NCBI RefSeq assembly: GCF_000739635.1 | Contig: NZ_BATQ01000020.1 | Location: forward strand, 1-62,915 | Origin: Verrucomicrobium sp. BvORR034 | GTDB lineage: Bacteria; Verrucomicrobiota; Verrucomicrobiia; Verrucomicrobiales; Verrucomicrobiaceae | DNA length: 62,915 bases | Direction: 5' to 3' | Shown: positions 7,792 through 14,755 of the stretch, in pieces | How positions within the stretch are numbered: position 1 is the stretch's first letter | Layout: each line of letters opens with the position of its first letter | Translations under genes and position numbers: made by a program | Notes under the pieces: model-generated | Databases searched by the model: none | What the model was told of the DNA's origin: nothing | Seen by the model: only the letters and a program-made list of their open reading frames with translations

Positions 7792-8778
7792 TCAAACCGC
7801 ATTCGCGCACACACCGTCGCGCTCGAGGGCGGTGAGGTTGCCGAGGGTGGTGGTGGCGATGCCCATGAGGGCTTCATGGGTGAAGAAGGCTTGGTGGCCG
7901 GTGATGAGGACGTTAGGGAAGGTGGTGAGGCGCATGAAGACGTCGTCGGTGATGACCTCGCCGGAGTGATCGGTGAAAAAGAGTTTTTCCTCTTCCTCGT
8001 ACACATCCAGGGCCAGGCCGCCGATGATGCCGCGTTTGAGCCCCTCGATGAGGGCCTGCGTGTCCACGAGGGCGCCGCGGCCGGTGTTGACGAGCAGCAT
8101 GCCTGGCTTGAGCAAAGAGAGCTTGCTCTCGTTGATCAGGTGGTGGGTTTCAGGAGTCAAAGGACAGTGCAGGCTGACCACCTCGCTCTGGGGCAGGGCC
8201 TCCTCCAGGGAGACGTAGGTGCCGCCCAGCTCTTCCACCACGGGATTGCGGTACATGTCCACGGCCAGGATGCGGCAGCCGAAGCCGCGCATGATGGTGG
8301 CGAAGAGGGCGCCAATCTTGCCGGTGCCGACCACGGTGACGGTTTTGCCATGCAGGTCGAATCCCAGGAGGCCGCGCAGTTCAAAGTTGCCTTCGCGCAC
8401 GCGGTTGTAGGCCTTGTGGAGATGGCGGTTGAGCGCCAGGAGCATGGCCACGGCATGCTCGGCCACGGCGTGTGGGGAGTAGGCAGGCACCCGCACGATG
8501 GAGAGCCCCAGAGACTTGGCGTGTTTCAGGTCCACATTGTTGTAGCCAGCGCAGCGCAGGGCGAGGTGCCGCACCCCGTGGGAGACAAGGCGGTCCAGCA
8601 CGGCCTGATTTACCACATCGTTGACGAACACGCATACCGCCAGGTGGCCTTTGGCGAGATCCACCGTGGTCTCATCAAGCCGGGCGGCCAGAAAGGTGAA
8701 CTCATGGGCCTGGTCCGCATTGGCCAGAGTGAAAAAATCCTCGTCGTAGCTTTTGCTGCTGAAGACGGCTGTTCTCAT
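7792..8778 (-). CDS. ldhA: D-lactate dehydrogenase (2-hydroxyacid dehydrogenase family)
   Basis: This encodes 328 aa from the ATG at 8778, matching the length of E. coli LdhA. The protein has the NAD-binding GTGKIG motif at 151-156, catalytic Arg234 in NTGRGALVDT, the acidic cluster after LALDVYEEE, and catalytic His295 in ITGHQAFFT. It reduces pyruvate to D-lactate, a fermentative reaction in the cytoplasm. It is divergent from the cbb3 oxidase cluster with a 113-bp gap, an arrangement that suggests opposite or joint control by oxygen, although no clear FNR-type box was found in the gap. Confidence 0.9.
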   Translation of the reverse strand: MRTAVFSSKSYDEDFFTLANADQAHEFTFLAARLDETTVDLAKGHLAVCVFVNDVVNQAVLDRLVSHGVRHLALRCAGYNNVDLKHAKSLGLSIVRVPAYSPHAVAEHAVAMLLALNRHLHKAYNRVREGNFELRGLLGFDLHGKTVTVVGTGKIGALFATIMRGFGCRILAVDMYRNPVVEELGGTYVSLEEALPQSEVVSLHCPLTPETHHLINESKLSLLKPGMLLVNTGRGALVDTQALIEGLKRGIIGGLALDVYEEEEKLFFTDHSGEVITDDVFMRLTTFPNVLITGHQAFFTHEALMGIATTTLGNLTALERDGVCANAV

Positions 8779-8891
8779 GGGGGAACCCTTACCGTACATC
8801 AGGCACATTGCCAGCGGTAAACCCTGATGAAGCAAGATGCGGGGCGGCTTGGCCAAGATGCGCGGAGCGACAGAGGTCCCGCTGGCGGATC

Positions 8892-9086
8892 ATGGAGCAC
8901 ATGGAAGTGCTCGCCGTCACCCTCTTTCTCAGCCTGCTGCTGGCGGTGTTCTTTGTGGTGCTCTTTCTCGGCAGCCATCGGGCCTCCCGCCGCAGTGTGG
9001 AGCAGGATGCGCTGATGCCTCTCGATGATTCGGGCTCTCCGCGTCGTGCGCCTGCACCTGGAACCCACCCTCAAGCCCGAGGTTGA
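8892..9086 (+). CDS. ccoS: cbb3-type oxidase maturation protein CcoS
   Basis: The ATG at 8892 gives 64 aa; a second ATG is three codons later. One N-terminal membrane span (LAVTLFLSLLLAVFFVVLF) is followed by a short cytosolic tail containing SRRSVEQDALMPLDD, the usual CcoS pattern of one span and a short tail. CcoS is needed for cofactor insertion into cbb3 oxidase. It opens the cluster, 27 bp before ccoNO. Confidence 0.75.
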   Translation: MEHMEVLAVTLFLSLLLAVFFVVLFLGSHRASRRSVEQDALMPLDDSGSPRRAPAPGTHPQARG

Positions 9087-9113
9087 TCCGGCTCCAGTCC
9101 CTTTTCTCTCATC

Positions 9114-11516
9114 ATGAACGCCCCCACCAAGACCGTCGTTATCGAGTACGAAGACCGCACTGTGCGCCATTTCATGCTGGCCTCCGTCATCTGGGGGGCG
9201 GTGGCCCTCCTGGTGGGAGTGGTGGTGGCCTCGCAGCTCAACTACTGGCAGATGAACTTCGACCTGCCGTGGCTCACTTTCGGCAGGCTGCGCCCGCTGC
9301 ACACGAATGCCGCGATCTTTGCCTTCGTGGGGAACATGATGTTCGCCGGCATCTACTACTCCACGCAGCGCTTGTGCAAGACTCGCACGGCGTCTGATCT
9401 GCTCTCGCGCATTCACTTCTGGGGCTGGCAGCTCATCATCCTGGCGGCGGCGATCACGCTGCCGCTGGGCTACTCGCGCAGCAAGGAGTACGCGGAGCTC
9501 ATCTGGCCCATCAACATCGCGGTGGCGCTCATCTGGGTGGTGTTTGCCATCAACTTCTTCTGGACGCTGAAGCGGCGCAATGAGCCCTCGCTCTATGTCG
9601 CGCTGTGGTTCTACATCGCCACCATCATCACGGTGACGATGCTGTATGTGGTGAACCACCTGCAGATCCCCACCTCCTGGACGCATGCGTATCCTGTGTT
9701 TGCCGGGGTGCAGGATGGTCTGGTCCAGTGGTGGTATGGGCACAATGCGGTGGCCTTCTTCCTCACCACACCCATCCTGGGCATCATGTACTATTTCCTG
9801 CCGAAGGCGGCAGAGCGGCCCGTGTACTCGTACCGGCTGAGCATCATTCACTTCTGGTCGCTGGTCTTCATCTACATCTGGGCGGGGCCGCACCATTTGC
9901 TCAATACCTCCCTGCCGCATTGGCTGCAGATGCTGGGCATGCTTTTCAGCCTCATGCTCTGGGCCCCGTCCTGGGGCGGCATGCTCAACGGCCTGCTCAC
10001 GCTCCGCGGAGCGTGGGACAAGCTGCGCACCGATCCAGTGATCAAGTTCTTCGTGGCTGCCATCACCTTCTACGGCATGGCCACCTTTGAAGGGCCGCTG
10101 CTTTCCATCCGTGTGGTGAACTCCCTGTCCCACTACTCGGACTGGACCATCGGGCACGTGCACAGCGGTACTTTGGGCTGGAATGGTTTCATGGCCGCAG
10201 GTCTCTTTTACTGGATGGCGCCGCGCCTCTGGGGCACCAAGCTGCACTCCGTGGCTCTGGCCAACTTCCACTTCTGGATTGGCCTGGTGGGCATTCTCTT
10301 CTACGTGGCCTCCATGTGGGTCTCCGGCGTCATGCAGGGGCTCATGCTGAATGCCACCACGGACGGCGGCACGGTACTGGCCTATCCGAACTTTGTGGAG
10401 ACGCTCAATGCCATCCGCCCCCTCATGCTGCTGCGCGTGCTGGGCGGGTTGTTCTACCTCACGGGATTCCTCATCATGGGGTACAACCTGTGGCGCACCA
10501 TCCGCAGCGGGCACCCCGTGGTGGAGAGCCGCGAGGTGCATGCGGAAGTTTCCTCCAACCAAGACCGCATGAGCTGGAAGGAGGTGGTGAACAACGATCC
10601 CGTCATCTTCACCGTGGTCGGCCTGGCCTTCATGTGCGCGTGGTTCTTCCTCCCCAGCTATGCCAACCTGGCGGCGCTGATCAGTGGTGTCATCCTCTGC
10701 TGGCTGGGCGTGCAGCGCTTTCAGGCCAGTGGCAAGTCCTGGGGCTACTGGTATGACCGGCTGCTGGAAAACTACCTGCCCTTCAGTGTGCTCACCCTGG
10801 TGGCGGTGGCGATTGGCGGGGTGATCCAGATCCTGCCCACGGTGACGGTGAACCGGGCGAAAAACGTGGAGGACCGCATCCAGAAGCCCTACACACCGCT
10901 GGAGCTGGCGGGGCGTGACCTTTATGTGAGCGAGGGCTGCTACAACTGCCACTCGCAGATGATCCGCACCATGGTGCCGGATGTGCTGCGCTACGGCGAC
11001 TACTCCCGCCTGGGGGAGAGCATCTATGACTACCCCTTTCAGTGGGGCAGCAAGCGCACCGGCCCGGATCTGGCCCGCATCGGCGGCAAGTATCCCAACG
11101 TGTGGCACTACAACCACATGAAGGATCCGCGTGCCGTGAGCCCTGGCTCCAACATGCCGAACTACGCCTGGATGCTGGACAAGAAGACCGACATCAAGGC
11201 GCTGCCGGCCAAGATCGCCGTGCAGCAGCGCCTGGGGGTGCCATACCCTGCGATGAGCCGGGATGAGATCCAGCAGCAGGCCATTGAGCAGGGCATCACC
11301 ATTGCCGCGGATCTGAAGAAGGCGGGTGCCTTTGCCCTGCCGGACTCCCAGATGGTGGCACTCATCGCCTATCTGCAAAAGGTGGGCCAGTCCGAGGCAC
11401 CGGAAGAGCGCCCTGCTGAGACGCCATGGAATGAGAAACCCTTCCCCGTGGTGCCGGCCCTGCCGGACAAGCATCGCACAGCGCAGACCGTGCCCCAGAA
11501 CAGCCAGCCCAACTAA
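9114..11516 (+). CDS. ccoNO: Fused cbb3 cytochrome c oxidase subunits I and II (CcoN-CcoO)
   Basis: This encodes 800 aa. Residues 1 to about 480 are CcoN, the catalytic membrane subunit, with the heme/CuB histidines visible in RPLHTNAAIF, WYGHNAVAFF, WAGPHHLLN and GHVHSGTLGWNG. From about 490 the protein continues through a few more spans into CcoO, a membrane-anchored monoheme cytochrome c with CYNCH at 609-613 and SNMPNYAWM, which carries the Met axial ligand. CcoN and CcoO are separate genes in proteobacteria; fused forms are known in Bacteroidetes and related phyla. The complex reduces O2 to water with high affinity and pumps protons. Confidence 0.93.
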   Translation: MNAPTKTVVIEYEDRTVRHFMLASVIWGAVALLVGVVVASQLNYWQMNFDLPWLTFGRLRPLHTNAAIFAFVGNMMFAGIYYSTQRLCKTRTASDLLSRIHFWGWQLIILAAAITLPLGYSRSKEYAELIWPINIAVALIWVVFAINFFWTLKRRNEPSLYVALWFYIATIITVTMLYVVNHLQIPTSWTHAYPVFAGVQDGLVQWWYGHNAVAFFLTTPILGIMYYFLPKAAERPVYSYRLSIIHFWSLVFIYIWAGPHHLLNTSLPHWLQMLGMLFSLMLWAPSWGGMLNGLLTLRGAWDKLRTDPVIKFFVAAITFYGMATFEGPLLSIRVVNSLSHYSDWTIGHVHSGTLGWNGFMAAGLFYWMAPRLWGTKLHSVALANFHFWIGLVGILFYVASMWVSGVMQGLMLNATTDGGTVLAYPNFVETLNAIRPLMLLRVLGGLFYLTGFLIMGYNLWRTIRSGHPVVESREVHAEVSSNQDRMSWKEVVNNDPVIFTVVGLAFMCAWFFLPSYANLAALISGVILCWLGVQRFQASGKSWGYWYDRLLENYLPFSVLTLVAVAIGGVIQILPTVTVNRAKNVEDRIQKPYTPLELAGRDLYVSEGCYNCHSQMIRTMVPDVLRYGDYSRLGESIYDYPFQWGSKRTGPDLARIGGKYPNVWHYNHMKDPRAVSPGSNMPNYAWMLDKKTDIKALPAKIAVQQRLGVPYPAMSRDEIQQQAIEQGITIAADLKKAGAFALPDSQMVALIAYLQKVGQSEAPEERPAETPWNEKPFPVVPALPDKHRTAQTVPQNSQPN

Positions 11517-11531
11517 CCGCCCTATCATCCC

Positions 11532-11852
11532 ATGTTCCGACGCATCATTCATGAGCACTGGCATGACCTCGTTCCGGTTATTGCCTTTATCCTGACGTTT
11601 GCCGTTTTCATCGTCGCTTTCATCCGGGCCCTGCTGGCGCGGAAAGAGCTGGTGGCCCACATGGCGGCGCTGCCGCTGGATGAGCCCCTGCTGGTGCCTG
11701 CCACCGAGTTGCCATTGGAAAAGCAGGATGAGGGGGCGGGGTGTTCCGACACTTGCCGCCGCTGTCCGGGGTGCCGTCGCAAAGAGGGCGGCCACTCGCA
11801 TGAGTCCGCCCATTCCCATGCCCCTTCTCATCAGCACACGCCTACGCACTGA
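11532..11852 (+). CDS. ccoQ: CcoQ-like small membrane subunit with Cys/His-rich tail
   Basis: This encodes 106 aa, 15 bp after ccoNO. A single membrane span (residues 14-34) follows an N-terminus with several histidines (HEHWHD), as in CcoQ. Unlike ordinary CcoQ of about 50-60 aa, it has a C-terminal extension with Cys71, Cys75, Cys78 and Cys81 followed by seven histidines between 88 and 106 (HSHESAHSHAPSHQH). That composition suggests metal binding, perhaps copper for the CuB site. The CcoQ assignment rests on position and topology. Confidence 0.7.
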   Translation: MFRRIIHEHWHDLVPVIAFILTFAVFIVAFIRALLARKELVAHMAALPLDEPLLVPATELPLEKQDEGAGCSDTCRRCPGCRRKEGGHSHESAHSHAPSHQHTPTH

Positions 11853-11857
11853 AGCCC

Positions 11858-12469
11858 ATGTCCAAGTCCACTGAGGAAAACACGCCTGAACTCCGGCCGC
11901 ATGTGTATGACGGGATTCAGGAGTATGACCAGAAGCTGCCGAACTGGTGGCTCTTCACCTTCTACATCGCGATTGCCTTCTTCGTCATCTACTGGCTGGC
12001 CTACTACCAGTTCCAGCTCATCCCCACGGATGAAGAGCGCATGCACGCCGCCATGGCGCAGATCGATGCCGCCCGGCTGAAGCAGCTGGAGTCCCTGGAT
12101 GACGCCAAGCTCTGGGCGATGGCGAAGGATGTCAAGGCGATCGAGTCGGGCAAGGCCACCTATGCCGCCAGTTGCATGGCCTGCCATGGGCCCACTCTCG
12201 CGGGTGGTCCCGGGCTGCCGGGGCTCTCTCTGGCGGACAAGGTGTGGAAGCACGGCGGTCAGCCCTCGGAGATCTTGAAAGTCATCCGCAAAGGTTCGCC
12301 GGACGTGTCCAAAGGCATGCCCGCCTGGGAGCCGCAGCTGGGTCTGCCCCGGGTGCTGGAGGTGTTGGCTTACGTGCTGAGTCATCACCAGGAAGGCGAG
12401 ACCTTCACGGTGGATCCGAACGACAAGCCGACCTGGATGGCCGCGGCCCCTGCCACGGGTGCCCAGTGA
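11858..12469 (+). CDS. ccoP: cbb3 oxidase subunit III, monoheme CcoP
   Basis: This encodes 203 aa. A CcoP_N-type start (VYDGIQEYDQKLPNWW followed by a membrane span with FYIAIAFFVIYWL) leads to one cytochrome c domain with CMACH at 106-110 and the axial Met in KGMPAW. Proteobacterial CcoP carries two hemes c; only one is present here, as in several non-proteobacterial cbb3 enzymes. It passes electrons from soluble cytochromes to CcoO/CcoN at the periplasmic face. It follows the ccoQ-like gene by 5 bp. Confidence 0.9.
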   Translation: MSKSTEENTPELRPHVYDGIQEYDQKLPNWWLFTFYIAIAFFVIYWLAYYQFQLIPTDEERMHAAMAQIDAARLKQLESLDDAKLWAMAKDVKAIESGKATYAASCMACHGPTLAGGPGLPGLSLADKVWKHGGQPSEILKVIRKGSPDVSKGMPAWEPQLGLPRVLEVLAYVLSHHQEGETFTVDPNDKPTWMAAAPATGAQ

Positions 12470-12491
12470 TTTGTGGGATAACTGAAACAAC

Positions 12492-13922
12492 ATGAGCCGC
12501 TCCCTGCCCAACCTCATCAGCGTTACCACCATTGCCCCGGATGGATCCCGGCGCACGGTGCAGCCGGCCGATGTGCGGGGGCGGTACACCTTCTGGCGTC
12601 GGGTCACGGCGGTGCTGCTGCTGGCGGTGTACATCCTGCTGCCCTGGATCCCCATCAACGGCAGCCCTGCTGTGTTCCTGGATGTGGCCCACCGACGCTT
12701 TCACATCCTGGGTTTTGTGCTGGCGGCGGAGGATCTCTGGTTGGGGTTTTTCCTTGTCACGGGGGTCGCCTTCTCGCTCTTTTATGTCTCGGCCGTGATG
12801 GGCCGCGTCTGGTGCGGATGGACCTGCCCCTACACGGTGTTTCTGGAGCATGTTTATCGTCGCGTGGAGCGCTGGATCGATGGCGATGGCCCGGCCCGCC
12901 GGAGGCTGGAAGAGGCACCCCTGACCGTGGGGAAGGTGCTGCGCCGGGTGTTCAAGCACGGCATCTACCTGTTGCTCTCCGCCTTCATCGCGCATGTGTT
13001 CCTGTCCTACTTCGTCTCGCTGCGCCAGCTCTATGCCATGATGCAGGGGCCGCCTTCGCAGCACTGGCTGGCCTTTGGCGTGGTGGCGTTTCTCACCGCG
13101 TCCTTGTACTTCGCCTTCAGCTGGTTCCGGGAGCAGTTCTGCATCATTCTCTGTCCCTATGGCCGGCTTCAGTCGGCGCTCACGGATGATCACACGGTCA
13201 ACGTGGGCTATGACAAGACGAGGGGCGAGCCGCGGGGCAAGGTGAACACCCCGGGCGCGGGCGATTGCATCAACTGCCAGCGCTGCGTGCAGGTGTGTCC
13301 CACGGGCATCGACATCCGCAACGGCCTGCAACTGGAGTGCATCGGCTGCGCCGCCTGTGTGGATGCGTGCGATGATATCATGGCCAAAGTGGGGCGCAAA
13401 CCCGGCCTCATCCGCCACGACTCCCTGGCCGCCTTCAAAGGCGGGCGCACGAAGTGGGTGCGACCACGCACCGTGCTCTACGGGCTGCTGCTGGTCTGTG
13501 GGATGATCGTGTGCAGTCTCTCCCTGCTGGCGGTAAAGCCGGTGGGGGTTTCATTGAACCGGCTGACCGGCGCCCCATACTTCGTGAACAACGGGGAGAT
13601 CCGGAACCAGTTTCAACTGCGACTCGTGAACAAGCGGCCCCAGCCCGCGGTTTACCGGGTGGCCCTGGCTCCAGATGCGCCGGAGGGCCTGCGTCTGACC
13701 GATGCCGCTGACGCGGTGCAGGTGCCTGCACTCGGCGAGGTGGTGAAGACCGTGGTGTTGACCCTGCCGAAGGACCAGTTCCGCGGGCCCATCAAGACGC
13801 AGCTCTCCATCTCGACCGAGCCAGACGGCCGGACGCAGGTGGCGCGGGAGCTGGAATTTCTCGGGCCAGATCCCCGACTGCAAAACGATGAATATCTCAA
13901 TCCGCAAAACTATCTCCGCTAG
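12492..13922 (+). CDS. ccoG: Cytochrome oxidase accessory protein CcoG (RdxA/FixG type)
   Basis: This encodes 476 aa. Several membrane spans in the N-terminal half, including CGWTCPYTVFLEHVYR and CIILCPYGRLQS, are followed by a double 4Fe-4S ferredoxin motif from about residue 259 (CINCQRCVQVCP and CIGCAACVDACD) and a periplasmic C-terminal immunoglobulin-like domain. CcoG is thought to reduce copper during delivery to the cbb3 CuB site. The gene lies 22 bp after ccoP and overlaps the next small ORF. Confidence 0.92.
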   Translation: MSRSLPNLISVTTIAPDGSRRTVQPADVRGRYTFWRRVTAVLLLAVYILLPWIPINGSPAVFLDVAHRRFHILGFVLAAEDLWLGFFLVTGVAFSLFYVSAVMGRVWCGWTCPYTVFLEHVYRRVERWIDGDGPARRRLEEAPLTVGKVLRRVFKHGIYLLLSAFIAHVFLSYFVSLRQLYAMMQGPPSQHWLAFGVVAFLTASLYFAFSWFREQFCIILCPYGRLQSALTDDHTVNVGYDKTRGEPRGKVNTPGAGDCINCQRCVQVCPTGIDIRNGLQLECIGCAACVDACDDIMAKVGRKPGLIRHDSLAAFKGGRTKWVRPRTVLYGLLLVCGMIVCSLSLLAVKPVGVSLNRLTGAPYFVNNGEIRNQFQLRLVNKRPQPAVYRVALAPDAPEGLRLTDAADAVQVPALGEVVKTVVLTLPKDQFRGPIKTQLSISTEPDGRTQVARELEFLGPDPRLQNDEYLNPQNYLR

Positions 13923-14049
13923 GCCCTGGTTGCTGGTGGTGGCGGCCTTTGTGCTGCTCGTGACCATGTGGACGGGCCTCATCGTCGTGGCGGTGCGTCA
14001 CGCGCCGCAGAGTGTGCCACTGTCCCCCGTCGTCCATGACCAGCATTGA
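13888..14049 (+). CDS. 53-aa single-span membrane protein in the ccoH/fixH position
   Basis: The ATG at 13888 lies inside the ccoG end and the stop at 14047-14049 lies inside the next gene, so it overlaps both neighbours. The product is MNISIRKTISARPW, then one strong hydrophobic span (LLVVAAFVLLVTMW), then a short tail ending VVHDQH. In cco assembly operons the slot between ccoG and the ccoI side is usually taken by ccoH/fixH, whose N-terminus is also RPW followed by one span. This may be a minimal or truncated CcoH. The overlapping arrangement supports real translation. Confidence 0.5.
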   Translation: MNISIRKTISARPWLLVVAAFVLLVTMWTGLIVVAVRHAPQSVPLSPVVHDQH

Positions 14050-14719
14050 CACCACGGCAGGTGCCTTCGTGGCAGGTCTGGTGACCAGTCTGCACTGTGT
14101 GGGCATGTGCGGCCCGCTCGCCTGTGCCTGGGCCACCGGGCGGGGTGGGGCGTCGTCGAGTTTCCTGCGCAATACGGCCGCCTATCATGCGTGCAAGTTA
14201 GTTTCCTATGCCCTGGTGGGCGCGGTGGCCGGGGCGGTGGGCACGCTGCCGCTGCGACTGTTCCAGCATGGGCCGGGGCTGCTGGTGCCGTGGCTCATGG
14301 TGGCCATGTTTGCCTTCGTCGCCCTGGGGCTGGAGCGCTGGCTGCCCAAGCCTCTGTTCCTGACACGGCCCATGGCCCGCGTGCGCGCCTGGGCCGCCAA
14401 CCGGGGCGGTCTGGCCCGCGCCTCGCTGTTGGGCATGGCCACACCGCTGCTGCCGTGCGGGCCGCTGTATCTCATGTTTGGCCTGGCGCTGGCGAATGGC
14501 TCCGCTCTGCGCGGGGCGGAGTTTGCCGCCGCCTTTGGCCTGGGCACGCTGCCGCTCCTGTTGCTGGCCCAGACGCAGTTGCGCCTCCTGAATCTCCGCC
14601 TCACCCCATTGCAGATGCGCCGCCTCCAGCGTGGGTTGGCCCTGTGTGCCACGCTGGTGATGGTGTGGCGTCTTCGCGACACGCTCACCGGGGCGGCGGA
14701 GGTGAGCTGCTGTCACTGA
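14036..14719 (+). CDS. SafE/DsbD-type membrane protein associated with cbb3 assembly
   Basis: The ATG at 14036, 14 bp inside the preceding ORF, gives 227 aa. The start AGFVTSLHC-type signature is present as VAGLVTSLHCVGMCGP, with later TPLLPCGPLYLM, typical of the sulfite exporter TauE/SafE or DsbD_2 family found beside ccoI. About six spans are visible, each copy of the pair carrying a conserved Cys. In cco operons this family is thought to help copper or electron supply for oxidase maturation, though the substrate is not established. Confidence 0.8.
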   Translation: MTSIDTTAGAFVAGLVTSLHCVGMCGPLACAWATGRGGASSSFLRNTAAYHACKLVSYALVGAVAGAVGTLPLRLFQHGPGLLVPWLMVAMFAFVALGLERWLPKPLFLTRPMARVRAWAANRGGLARASLLGMATPLLPCGPLYLMFGLALANGSALRGAEFAAAFGLGTLPLLLLAQTQLRLLNLRLTPLQMRRLQRGLALCATLVMVWRLRDTLTGAAEVSCCH

Positions 14720-14755
14720 ATGGAATGCCACCCTCTCGTCCCGGCTTGATTCATC

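Noticed and set aside
8779-8891. Possible FNR/CRP-type box between ldhA and ccoS
   Set aside because: No TTGAT-N4-ATCAA-like site with both half-sites was found on reading the gap.
8799-11849. A 1,016-codon open frame on the minus strand opposite the oxidase genes
   Set aside because: It is antisense to ccoS, ccoNO and ccoQ, is rich in His, Arg, Gln and Gly with no domain, and arises from the codon bias of the GC-rich sense strand.
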